DNA of 64,000 bases from Silene latifolia (Eukaryota; Streptophyta; Magnoliopsida; Caryophyllales; Caryophyllaceae): the NCBI RefSeq assembly GCF_048544455.1, contig NC_133538.1:148292422-148356421 (forward strand), read 5' to 3'. Positions 48,166-60,326 of this stretch are shown one piece after another; within the stretch, counting starts at the first letter, position 1; the number at the start of each line of letters is the position of its first letter. The translations under genes and the position numbers were made by a program. Below the pieces are notes generated by a model that worked only from the letters and a program-made list of their open reading frames with translations, was not told the origin of the DNA and did no database searches.

Positions 48166-51151
48166 GATACCATCAAGAAGCTAGGAATAGCTTTCATGGA
48201 GCTTTGCTTTTTATTGTCTTATTTATTCATGTTTTGGATTTTAGAACCTTAAGTTTCCGTGTTTGACATGGAAAGGTATTTTGGATAATTTGTTGTATTT
48301 TGGATAATGGTGACTTGGTTTGCAACTCAAGTCACCCGTTTTATCCTTTTATCCTTTGTTCTAAAATTCGTGTTTAAATGCTTACTCTTAGAAACATATA
48401 ACTTAAAATGATCTAATAGACAAATATAATGACGGGTTTCATTATATGTCCACATGCTTAAGGCTTGTGTATGATCATTTATAAAGCGATTTTGAGTCTA
48501 TGAACTCTCTTAAAGGAATGTCAATCACCAAGTACACTTACGAAATCTATAACTATTAGTCAATCTATGAGATAGTTCTCCTTCTAACTTCAACATCATT
48601 ATTTGTGTCTCATATGCTATCTTTGAATCTATAGTGTATTTATTCTAAAGATAGAGTGGGAGAAAAATGAGGACACAACACACAAGACAAGATAAATTTG
48701 TGTACTTGTGTAAATGAGATCTACGCAAGGTAGAATGATTTGAATGAAGGTATATCTATTTATATAGTATACCAAATAGATGAGATATATGGTCTCAAGT
48801 AAGTTCTATATGACAAAAGAGACCAAGTGAAGTAATCGAAAGAACATATTCTTAAGATAACTACACGAGGAGACCAAAAGAAAGTTTTGGAATAAAATGA
48901 CTAATGTAAAGTCTTAACAAAAGTTTTGACTAAGTTTATGAAAATTTTGACCAATAGTTTCAACCTTGAGATTTACTTAAGAGCCTAAATGAATCAATGT
49001 AACATCCTAGTAATAAGCGATATTTATGACTAGAGGTTGCAAGGATTGATATACCGATATCTTCAATAGCCAAAGTTTTAAACCACGCAGATGTCATTAC
49101 TTAACCTCATTATGAAAATGAATTGGTTAAACCTCCTTCTAAAAGGGATATTTTGAAGGATGTGTATTAGATATTACTCATATTTAATAAATGACATTGC
49201 CACACATCATTATGATATGAATGTGTTAGAGATTTAAAATCTCTTTCCATAAGGTTAAGATGAGACCTCTTCGAAATAGGAATTTTGAAAGGATATGATG
49301 GGAACATATGTGGTTTCATCTTAATAACTTTGCAAAGCAACATACATTCCAAATTTTGAAATGTTTTCAATTGAGTAATCAATTTCGAAACATGTGGAAT
49401 TAAGTGGGAGCATTAGAAATTATCATGTGAGTACATGGAATTTAGTGGGAGCTATCATCCTTTGAATGTTTACAACTCATTACTCATCAGGAATGACGAG
49501 CTAATATCTTCTTTCACAAAGAAGTATTTGAGTTTTCAATTCTGGATGAATTTGGACTATGATGAATCCAATTACATCAAGAAATAATGGATTAGTATTA
49601 AGAGATACACATCGTATCAACATTCACATAGGTTATTCATGTAGATGAAAATGGAATTGCCATTAGCAGTCATGGTCGTTCATTGAACCTATGAACGGTT
49701 GATCTCATGATTATTAGTAACTAATGTTTCCGCCATTAGAATAATCATGCACATGTCCAATGGTGAATCATATGTATAAGAGCATGATGATTCATTGGTA
49801 AGCCATAATAGAAACGTCATGAATTCTCGAGTAGAATCCGATGAGCGATTTCGGTGTTTGACGGAATACTCTATTATGTGTTAAGAGGTTGCACATATTA
49901 TAGAAAGTTCGAACACACGTAAAGATTTATGAAAATCCTAAACTTTTCAAATCAAAAGGAGAAATAAGAGGTTATTGGAAAGAGACTTAGTTGAATAAGA
50001 AGTTACTCAAAACTAATCTTTCCTAACTATGCTAGGACTTGTAAGAAGTGCTAGGCTAATAATCTTGACAAATTGTTGCAAGACTCTACAAAACATGTAC
50101 CTAGTGCATTGTGTGTGGATGGAGTACTTGATCAGTACAAGTTATATCATTCACCACAAAATCGTTCGTTATGTGATAATCGATAAGGAAGTTCTTTCAA
50201 GATAAAGAACCAAAACCGAGGTCGGGAACCTTGATGTGTACTTGGTAAGGTCCATGCTATGAGAAGATAACATGAACATAAAGGAAAATGCGATTATAAG
50301 AAGTTTGAACACATGGACACATGACATGTTAAACTTCTATTGCAATCAACAAGTGTTTATACACTTACGATTTGCATCACAAGGTTGTAATATGGTATTG
50401 ACTACCCGAGTGTGATGTCGACATTTGTCGTTTGAGTTATTATTAACTCACCTTGTACATTGTTATATCCAAACGGGTTGTGGAGACAATTGAACCCCGT
50501 TAAAGTGAACATGGATTAACATTGTATTTGCCCATAGTTACTTACATGAGATGACGTCTCGAAGTGACTAGAGTGTGATGCGATTGATGGCAAGTTCAAG
50601 TGCCATAAAGTCATATGAGAATGACTAGTCGATCACATAGGCAGACTGTTAGGAACATTTTTGTCGGGCCTAATGACCGCTTATAGAGTTCTGGAAAATT
50701 TATATAGCCTGGTCGTGGCGAGAGCTGCTATAGTATTCAAATGAGTCGATTCTTTTGACTAAAGACTATTCGCCTAAGATGGCACAGTTTCAGATTAACT
50801 TTGATTTGTGTTACTAAGACCTTCGTAAATGGGGTCAAATGGGCATATTTTGGGTTATGATGGCTGTGGCTAGTCGAAGGGAATGAGTGCGATAGGAATT
50901 GTCCACCCCTAGTCAGGGTTATAACAATATCTCAGGGCCACTCGAGGAGTAATGAACTGGAAATGCGTCGCCACGCTCGAAATGTATCCATGGTGGATAA
51001 ATCCGGTCAATCAGTTATTCTCCAGATCGAGGAAACCACTCTCGATATGATCACTTGCAAGTACGACCTGAAAGACACCTTGCATTGAGTGGGAGATAGT
51101 AATAGGACAAGAGAATTGGTGACGCACACTTGTCGAGGACAAGTGGGAGAT
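48166..51151 (+). other. Copia-2 3' internal region, non-coding, shared with copia-1
   Basis: About 3 kb without any substantial ORF, yet its second half (49,490-51,151) aligns with copia-1 (2089-3531 and 20843-21043). The best-conserved part is about 50,550-51,151. Position and conservation suggest a cis-acting role in the family or a replaced pol region; neither is shown. Confidence 0.75.
51127..51145 (+). promoter_or_regulatory. Hairpin beside the copia-2 polypurine tract
   Basis: CACTTGTC-GAG-GACAAGTG: a perfect 8-bp stem with a 3-nt loop, ending in the purine tract GTGGGAGA directly before the 3' LTR. The same hairpin is at 21019-21037 in copia-1 and, with one base lost, near 59,921-59,938 in copia-3. 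Confidence 0.8.
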
Positions 51152-52423
51152 TGTTGGAATATGTGTCCTCCGACAATAATGCGATCACGACTGTTGATCA
51201 TGATGATCACATGTTTAAGTCTCATTATAAAGAATACAATTGGGAAGTAATTTTTACTGTCAACTGATCAACATATATCGGTAATGATTGGCTGACTAGA
51301 GTTTGACATTACTGTCGTGCAACGGTGGTGATCAGTTGATCCCCTAGGTCATACCTATAGGGCAACACTCTTAATTGATCATTTAATTAATCGTATAACG
51401 TTACGAGTTAATTAAATTACTTGAAAATTGACGGACGATTTTTGGAAGTAAAATTTACGTATCACATTGGAATTTGATTAAATGAGATACGGTCTGAATA
51501 ATCGAATTATATTATTACTCAGATGAAATTATTGTTTAAAGAAACAATTAAAATTGAATGAATTATTATAAATACAATTGTTGTGATTTATAATTGGTAA
51601 AATATTTTTGTACAAGTAATTATGAATTACTAAAGTCGATTTTTGTATATGACGTATTTTTATTAATACGTTGATTTTTAATATGTTAAAAATACATAAC
51701 AATTTTATGTTACATATGACATGTGACATATTGACAAATTTGACAAAAATAAAATGGGTTCCATTTTATGAAGGTGCCGAAATAAGGAGGAGATTTAGGC
51801 TAATATTGTGTTTGTTTAATTAGTGGAGAACACAATCATTTACCCTAATTATCTAGCCATGCACACCTAGTTTACATTGTGAAGACAAACAAAGGCATGC
51901 ATTGGCTCTCCTACCCTCCTCCTACCCGGTTTCTTAACAAAGAAAGGCAAGGGTTTTTGCCTTATATTTTTTATATTACAATACATAATTTTATTGTAAC
52001 ATTCATTCATTATTCATTTACCATCAAAATATTTTTAGAGAGATAAAAATATTCCACTTCCTCTTCTCCTCTCCTAACCGGTTTTGGGAGATTAAAACCA
52101 AATTATTTTGGGTCATTTTTCTACAAAAAATTAATATTATCTAGTATTCATAGTATTAAATTTATTAAGAGTGAGCTTTGGGTATAAAGCTTTGGGAGAG
52201 ATCCTATACTTGGATCTTAGTTCTTCCATTAAAGGAAAACACAAGAACAAGAGAGAAAGGTGATCTCTCTTGTGCCCTATAAACCGAAAATCCAATGTAA
52301 GAACAATGTTTCTTCTTTATTTTGTTTAAATGTTTGCATGCATAAGATCATTTGTTAATTTTATGACAAATTAAATCAAAACATATATGAGTATGTTAAG
52401 TATATAGATCTACTTTTCCTTCA
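51152..52423 (+). repeat. Copia-2 3' LTR
   Basis: 1272 bp from TGTTGGAATATGTG to TTTTCCTTCA, followed by the CATTA duplication. Confidence 0.95.
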
Positions 52424-54911
52424 CATTAATGTGCACATCCCCTTCCGTGGCGGATTCCACGAAGGGCGAAACTAGGGCGTGACGCCACTCCCGCAAGTGA
52501 CTCCACTCAGCCGAGAATGCATCTCGAGAACCAGAGACAAACAATCACAATCAACAACCGTCACAATACAATTACTATATTATTCAATCAACCACAACAC
52601 ATCAACATCACATTATGGGACTAATACTAAGTAGGAAATCCTACCTGGAAAGCACAACTATCAGACGGTATCAACAGATGTATCAAAAAGCGTCTTCTAC
52701 AAAACCTCCTCCTATCATACAAAACATAAACACTACCAAATCACAATCTACACAAAACCCCCAAATCCCCATATTAGGGTTTAACCAACTTAAAGGAAAT
52801 ACTGTAAAAACGGTACATAGATCTTACCCTCGACGCAAGGATCTCAACGGTATAACGAAAGGTAAAATCCGACCTTCCAAACTCGGGGATTTGCTAACAG
52901 TGCGATTAAAGCGAAGAACGTACTTTGTTTTCTCTCTTGACAGTGATTAGGTTTTGAAAAAGTGTTTAAGAACAATGACGGAAGTATTATATACCTTAAT
53001 CGCATAATTAACAAAACCCGAGAAATAACTCCCCGTAAACCGGCTACTCGATAGAGTACCCAAAGACTCATAAATACGGAGTATTACAATCTTCCCTCCT
53101 TAAAAAGAACTTCGTCCCCGAAGTTCAACCCATACATAAAAATAAACCTACCAACTTGACTAGGACACAACAACGCAACTAAGACTCAAAACAAAACCTC
53201 ACCCTATAACTCGTGAACTCTTAACACCAACTCCACCAACTATTCCTACCTCCACACATCGCTCACGATGTCGTATCAACTACATCATAAACTCTCCCGA
53301 CACTAATTCCATAGATTACCAACAACCATTCTCTAACGCTGCTAGCTCCATAATATCATCCACTACCAAATCCAATATCAAAACACTCATAGACACCAAA
53401 CGGAATGTTACATTCTACCACCCTTAAAAGGAACTTCGTCCTCGAAGTTTACTCAGACTCATAACATCATCCTCCAACTGTCAATACCATATAAAATATT
53501 CTCCCACTCCTAAACATCACACTACTACAAGCTCGACCGTGGCCTTTTACAACATCAACCACAAAATATTCAACTTCCTTCTTTATGCTACACCAACACT
53601 CTACTTCTAATTATATTACAACATGCACAAACATGAAACTCTCTTTTACCGCATCCTACTCCTCTTAAAACAAATGTTACGTCCTCGTAACTCACTAATA
53701 CTAAATTCTTAGTTATATCATCTCATTATCCTCATCACCACCACATGTCAAAGATAATCGCCTATAACCTCATTTCTATAACCATTCCTATTTCCAAGAT
53801 TCTCTTACTTAAACAGTTCTCATACTTCAATTCACTCTGCACTCCATTTAACCAAAACCATAAAACCCTTAGCATAACCAATACTCCAACTCTTCCACAT
53901 GACCGCAACATGGCATACCTCTCTATGTAAAGCACCTATCTCCCAAAAGCATAACTCACGATCCACACTCGTTACGTACACTCACACGAGATCCTCAAGT
54001 TCTTTCCTTTATTACCGCAAAACTCATACATAACTTATCATGACAATAATTCCCCCAACACCCTACACTTACTGTCTCAACAAAGGATTATGAACCACCT
54101 GCATCTTCCAGGTCATTACCACACATGTTTTACGAATCACTTGCCATGACTATGTGCACCGATGTCTCATCTACAACAAGATCAAAAGTATCAGAATAAC
54201 TTCGACAACGGTGTCCCATCAACAGAACATTTCTATACCATGACAACAACGAAAACATATACAACTCTGTTTATATCATACTCTACTCTCATTCTCAAAC
54301 TGAAACTTGTAAGAATCATCAAACAAAACAACAGTCTATCTGTCCAAACTGAAACTCACAGGAAACAACAACAAACAAAACAACCGTCTATGTATAACTG
54401 GTATATACTTTCGAAAACTCGTATCATAATCATCCCGTCTACTCCACCACAACCGGTTACGGCATTGCAAAACCGTCACCAACAGCTACACCGCAGTGTG
54501 AAAATACCCGCATCACAACACTAAGTATTGTGCCAGGATCACCACCCGAGGCGCCACAACCACACCGATAGACATCACAACTACGTACAATTCCATAAAC
54601 ACTGACTCGGAAATCACTTTTCGGACAAGAAAACTTACTCAAATCCACTTTACTCAATCCCAACTCAACATATTATATGAATAAAACAGATAATAACCTC
54701 ATGAATATCATCCCCTTACCATATCACAGATTAACATGTATCATGAATACATACAAGTATAACCAGTCATGCCAGATAACTCAAATTATTACCTTTTTAA
54801 TCATCATTTAATTAGATTAGCGTACCCAATCATGCATTACAGAACATTCAAATAACAACTTTATGATAATCACCCACACCACGTCTTGTGAGGTCAAAGC
54901 CTCACACCAAC

Positions 54912-54913
<2 letters not shown>

Positions 54914-54981
<68 letters not shown>
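54914..54981. repeat. (TA)n microsatellite
   Basis: About 34 TA units inside the gypsy-like element; it produces an artificial Ile-Tyr reading frame. Confidence 0.97.
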
Positions 54982-54985
<4 letters not shown>

Positions 54986-56540
54986 AACCCGTAATCACAC
55001 CCAACCAGTCAATCCTGATCACGTAAGTTACCACCTGATAAAAGTTACCTCTCACCCGAGCTTAACTCGTATGCCCCTCATAACCTATTCCCCCATTCGC
55101 ATAACCATGACCTCATGCCATGTATAACCATACCATTACTATTGAACTGTTAGCACCCGCCTCATCTGACCACATCTTATACTTCCTTGCAACCATACAT
55201 ATCAATCCGGCCTCTACAAAATTAACCTCATTAGAATTGCTACCTTTCTAATATACCATAACCCTTAACCACTAGTCACAAACCATAACACTACCACTGT
55301 CCGGGCATCAAAACTCTTACACTCATCTCTTAACATCACGATTTCTTTCCTATCTGTGGTTAACATCCCAAATAACGAACATCAAATCCATCAACAATAT
55401 TACCTCAACGTTCTTCCCAATACTATCCTTAATTGTATAGTCACCCGACTCACCACGAAAATCTCATATCATGCAGATATTCTACCAACTTCTTACTCCC
55501 TTAATTCCTCGAAACTCGTGATTAATCATGTTGTCCTGAAACTTCTGTATAACCATTAATTTACTTACTCTTGATAGTTTCATACATCTCGACGATTCCT
55601 TACTTTTATGTCACATAACTCCGGTCAACATTTTCGTAGTTTTACTCCCCTCATTCTTTTCTTTTACACTTGACAAAATCAATTAACTATTCAACTCCTC
55701 ATCACTTCTACCTAACTCTTTAGTGTTCCGGTTACTTTCCCATTGCTCCAAGACTCACATCTCATTATTTTATATCGATATCATCTCACTCTTTCTTACC
55801 ATGGATCTTCTTTTATAATGCTATCACTCACACTTACCACTAATCTATCCATAAAATCAACGTTTAATGTTCAACAATTGCATCTCCCTTTTTACATCTC
55901 TAGAAATCAAAATTCCTTTCATACCGCTAATTGTCCAAGGAAATCCCACAATAGTTTCACCTCTTAATATACCAAATCTCCCAAACTCACTCACTGTCTA
56001 CAAATCAACCTCGCGACATGTCTCCACAAAGTTCACTATATACGACTCTTCTCAACCCCTTTAAAATGAACTTTCACTATATATATTCTTAACCCACACG
56101 ACTCCTAACCATCTCCCTCCATAATTCTTTACACATCTCAAGTTGCCACTATCCACATCCTTACTCTCAATCCTTCCATTCTCATGTTCCTTAGACTCAC
56201 ATCATCCCTTGCCCATATTCACTTACTTTTACGTTACTCAATACACAATCATATCACTCATCTCATCTCAGAAAACATGCTCTATGTCTCAATTAAGCCA
56301 TAACGATCTTCCTTTTCTTTTTTTCCACTATCTATCGCAACCACATATAACTCATGTCCTCCCACCGAATTCATACTCACCACAGGTGCCACTCACTACA
56401 CCACAAGATTGGGTAACTTACGCGTCAAGACCAACATACATGTAAAACAATGCATAAAGAAGCAAAATAACACCTTTGAATTAAACATAATATGCAACGA
56501 AGTCAAAAGATAAGCATATGACCCAAAACAGGGGTCACTA

Positions 56541-56672
56541 GATCGAGTACAGGCCACTCGATCGAGTAAGGGACTTACTCGATCGAGTAGGTGAAGGTCA
56601 GAAGCACGTAAAAAAAATCACCAGGGCTACTCTATCAAGTACCAAGGCTACTCGATCGAGTACCTACGCATT
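56541..56672 (-). repeat. Cluster of ACTCGATCGAGT palindromes
   Basis: Three exact or near copies of CTCGATCGAGTA, plus partly decayed ones (CACTAGATCGAGTAC, CTCTATCAAGTAC), within about 130 bp. The motif is the same one that is repeated in the unrelated solo LTR at 13,271-13,462. The LTRs of this element carry a variant CTACTCGATAGAGTAC (53,044 and 58,970). Confidence 0.85.
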
Positions 56673-57786
56673 TCTCAGCACTGTCTAGTTTTCGTAAAAC
56701 AGCCATAACTCACCCATTTCTTGGTCGTTTGGGCGTGTCACCTATCGTTAGAATCGTAAAAGAACAAGCTATCACCTCCAATTGAATCACATTAAAATCA
56801 TTTATACATATCAAGTTATAACAGTTTAAAGACAACCTCTTTATAATCGAAAAAAACATAACTACTTAATTTTACCTCCAAACAACTTAAACGACAACAT
56901 GGTAAACAAAACAACCCAATACTCATAAAACCAGTAGTCCCAATCACATGTTACTATTTTCGAAAGCAAAGCAACAACATTCATCATGCAAATAATTTAT
57001 TTAACTTGTCAATCACGATTTACCCACATGCTTTTATTTTATAACTTTACGTACACAATAACATAATATACGACATAAAATCCCCTATTCACATGTTACT
57101 AACATCGCAATTTTATAAAATCCATTACCCACATAAACATGTTCCACACATGAATTTCATATTTTTATGCAACTACTTAATTAATCTCTTCCAACCAATT
57201 CATCCATTACTGCTACACACTTCTTACCACATATACACATGAACAATAGTGGACAAGTACATAAACTTATCATACAACTTTATGCAAACAAAATATACGT
57301 ATACGACACAACATTCCTATGCACATGTTATTATTATGCCACATTATGAATCATCCATCCTGCAACATCATCATTCATCACATATTATCACATATGAACT
57401 ACTTCCTTTTTCTACCACATCATTCATAATTCTTATATACTTTTCCTACAATTTCAACCAACCTTGTAAACCAACTACCATGCAACATGCTTTCAATCAG
57501 CAACAGTTCTATATACTTCACCAACCTTGCATTCACAATCTCAACCTTTTACTCCAACATCCAACAATTACAACATACATCATCACATCCACATATGAAA
57601 TAACAAGCATCACATACGACCTTGACATACACCCCCTATGTGAACGGTTCAAAATTGTAGGTCGAGTTCGCGACTTTAGGACGTCTCCCAAGCCTTTGCA
57701 TTAGCTCCTACAACCTTTACCCCACGTTCATTTTAATTGACTCCTTAGATTCATTAGATTCATTGGTTATAGGTTTCAGGATCGTC

Positions 57787-57798
57787 GCTCTGATACCA
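57787..57798 (-). promoter_or_regulatory. Primer-binding site of the gypsy-like element
   Basis: On the minus strand TGGTATCAGAGC, complementary to the 3' end of initiator-Met tRNA, two bases from the right LTR. It fixes the element's orientation. Confidence 0.92.
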
Positions 57799-57800
57799 TT

Positions 57801-59014
57801 TATAACACCCCCACACTCCAAGTGCCTTACCAGGACCACTCAGGTATAAGGATGCTACCATCTCGGTTACCCGAGGCATGATGATCATAAGACAATAACG
57901 AAACAACATTAAATAATATAACTTTAGTGAAAGGTTACAACTGAAACCAAATACCAAAATACGATACATGTTCTCAAAACCAACTGTCTACTGAGTTAAC
58001 TGAAAAGTCTATAAAACTAGTAAAGCTACAGCGGAAGACTTCTATCGTCAGACGGTGGCACATCCCAGCTATCCTAGTAACTCAACTCAAACTCTCAATT
58101 CACCATCGCTCACCATCCCCGAATGGATCACCGCAGGTTTTACAAAACAACAACCGGGGTCAGTACTAATCACACAACTTATATATATCAACAATACGAC
58201 AAACAGACAGCTTACACCATCACACACACTCAATCACACCAGTCCCATCAATCTCAATCACCGATTGTCCACTGGACCAGCCCTGCCAGTGGGGGACCGC
58301 AGCCGTACCCACCAAATCCCCGCTCCTCAAATTGAGCGATAACCCTGTCCATTAATGTGCACATCCCCTTCCGTGGCGGGTTCCCCGAAGGGCGAAACTA
58401 GGGCGTGAAGCCACTCCCGCAAGTGACTCCACTCAGCCGAGAATGCATCTCGAGAACTAGAGTCAAACAATCACAATCAACAACCGTCACAATACAATTA
58501 CTATATTATTCAATCAACCACAACACATCAACATCACATTATGGGACTAATACAGAGTAGGAAATCCTACCTGGAAAGCACAACAATCAGACGGTATCAA
58601 CATCTGTATCAAAAAGCCTCTTCTACAAAACCTCCTCCTATCATACAACACATAAACACTACCAAATCACAATCTACATAAAACCCCCAAATCCCCATAT
58701 TAGGGTTTAACCAACTTAAAGGAAATACTTTAAAAATGGTACATAGATCTTACCCTCGACGCAAGGATCTCAACGGTATAACGAAAGGTGAAATCCGACC
58801 TTCCAAACTCCGGGATTTTCTAACAATGCGATTAAAGCGAAGAACGTACTTTGTTTTCTCTCTTGACAGTGATTAGGTTTTGAAAAAGTGTTTAAGAACA
58901 ATGACGGAAGTATTATATACCTTAATCGCATAATTAACAAAACCCGAGAAATAACTCGCCGTAAGCCGGCTACTCGATAGAGTACCCAGAGACTCATAAA
59001 TACGGAGTATTACA
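57801..59014 (-). repeat. 5' LTR of the gypsy-like element
   Basis: 1214 bp, uninterrupted, with TATAACACCC at its left edge (TG changed to TA) and GGAGTATTACA at its right edge. It serves as the empty-site reference for the copia-2 insertion. Confidence 0.93.
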
Positions 59015-60326
59015 GATATTCTTCGAATCGTTGCACCCAAGATGCTCCGAGAAATGCCTCTTTCTTGCTAGAAAGAAAACCCTAATTTCTAATAATTTTA
59101 GAGTAGGTTTTTTTTAGTGTTTTGATGAGAGTATTAGGTCAAAAATTAAGAGAGAAAAATGATTCCCATCTCCCTCTTTTAACCGTCCAAAAAGGAGAGA
59201 ATTAGGAAGATATTTTTCTCCTTTTTTACTTCCTTAAATCGTGTGACCCACAACCAAAAATAAGGAGAAAATCTTCTTATTTTAGGTTGTTATCAATTTG
59301 TATAAAATGTGTATATTTATCAATTGTCATTTATGTCGTCATATATTAATATGTCCACATACAATAGTTTATAGTCGATTTATTAATACTGGTCTGTCAA
59401 CATTTATTATGACAATTTCGTATAATATATACATTAACTATAAATATAACATATTTATAATTTGCTAATTCAATATAACCGTTTATGTTTAATTACGAAT
59501 TAACATCTTAATTCGTTTAAGCTAACATTATATACATTAATTAAATATAACAGTTTATATTCAATTTACGAATTAACAATTAATTGTCTCGATATTATTT
59601 AATTGTATTAAATAATCGACTCATCATCACATTGACTAACCTTTTAGTCAAATACATGGACTAACCATTTAGTCATATAAGGCATCAATGTGATTATATT
59701 TTCATATAATCACATCTCTCAAACACATCCTTTAGGTGTGACTTTTAGGGACCAGTTGATCACCGCCATCAGTATGATAATAACGTCAAACTTCTAGCAA
59801 GCCAACCGTTATTAGTAAACGTTAATCAACTGATAAAATACTAAGTATACCCTATGAACCTATAAGAGATTTATACACGTTATCACACTAACTGTGGAGG
59901 ACACTAGCTCCAACAATCTTCCACTTGTCCTCACAAGTGTATGTGCGATAACCGATTCTCATATCCTTAATTTCTCCCACTCAATGTAAAACAATTTGCA
60001 AAATCCTTATTCACAAAGGTCGTATTTTACAAATGATCAATATCAAGAGTGGTTTTCCCGACTAGAGAGTAACTTAACTGATAAACGAATCATCATTCGA
60101 GCATGGCCATGCATTTCAGTTACAACTCCTCGAGTGGCCCTGAGAAATGACTAAACCTGATAAAGGTTGGATATTTTCTTCAACTCGAATTCTGCAGATA
60201 TAAGCACAGTATGAAATGACCCAGTAAAAATCTGCTTAGCCTCCTGTTACTGTCGACCATGAGAAAGAAACCAAAGTCACCCAAAAACTGCCTTAATCTC
60301 AAGAGACAGTTGATAGTAATGTATTG
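59015..60326 (-). mobile_element. Copia-3: 3' LTR (inner part) and adjoining internal sequence
   Basis: On the minus strand an LTR starts at 59915 with TGTTGGAGCTAGTGTCC and runs to the gypsy insertion at 59015. To its right (59916-60326) lies the matching internal end: GACAAGTGGAAGA polypurine tract, hairpin, GAGTGGGAGAAATTAAGG, then GGGCCACTCGAGGAGTT, which corresponds to GGGCCACTCGAGGAGTAAT of copia-1 and copia-2. It is a diverged relative of those two, truncated on the right where the Athila-like LTR starts. Confidence 0.8.

Larger units (their letters stand above)
43627..52423 (+). mobile_element. Copia-2: gag-only Ty1/copia-type retrotransposon, 8.8 kb
   Basis: LTRs at 43627-44871 and 51152-52423, both TG...CA. 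A perfect 5-bp duplication CATTA lies at 43622-43626 and 52424-52428, and the empty site (single CATTA) is visible in the sister LTR near 58,350. The interior has a primer-binding site, a 2.3 kb leader, a gag gene and 3 kb without coding capacity; no protease, integrase or RT. The two LTRs are almost identical apart from a 27-bp deletion in the 5' copy (near 44,330), indicating a recent insertion. It must have used enzymes from a related element. Confidence 0.95.
43075..53088 (-). repeat. 3' LTR of the gypsy-like element (interrupted by copia-2)
   Basis: Two segments, 43075-43626 and 52429-53088, total about 1212 bp and match the intact LTR at 57801-59014 nearly base for base. The CATTA duplication of copia-2 sits at the break. 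Confidence 0.93.
53089..57800 (-). other. Interior of the gypsy-like element, no coding capacity
   Basis: About 4.7 kb with no supported gene on either strand. Composition is strongly skewed: the plus strand is poor in G (line 55801-55860 has 3 G and 15 C). Near the polypurine tract, GAACTTCGTCC(C/T)CGAAGTT occurs twice (about 53,108 and 53,429) with a weaker third variant near 53,667. These look like duplicated 3' ends of a chromovirus-type pol. The short reading frames here are low in complexity and not gene-like. Confidence 0.8.
43075..59014 (-). mobile_element. Gypsy-like LTR retrotransposon without coding capacity, containing copia-2
   Basis: Two LTRs with TGTAA/TTACA ends (43075-53088, split by copia-2, and 57801-59014) flank a 4.7 kb interior. 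A perfect 5-bp duplication GATAT lies at 43070-43074 and 59015-59019. Orientation is minus: the inverse of a tRNA-iMet primer-binding site (GCTCTGATACCA, 57787-57798) adjoins the right LTR, and a polypurine tract (inverse of TCTTCCCTCCTT, 53091-53102) adjoins the left LTR. The GAACTTCGGGGACGAAGTTC-like sequence before the tract resembles the 3' end of Tekay/Del chromoviruses. No gag or pol ORF survives, so it is a non-autonomous or decayed derivative. Confidence 0.9.

Noticed and set aside
52615-52950. 111-codon ORF to the right of copia-2
   Set aside because: It lies in the interrupted LTR of the gypsy-like element; the sister LTR at 58,550-58,880 has a stop within it.
54888-55127. 79-codon ORF with Tyr-Ile repeats
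   Set aside because: It is the translated (TA)n tract; no domain or start context.
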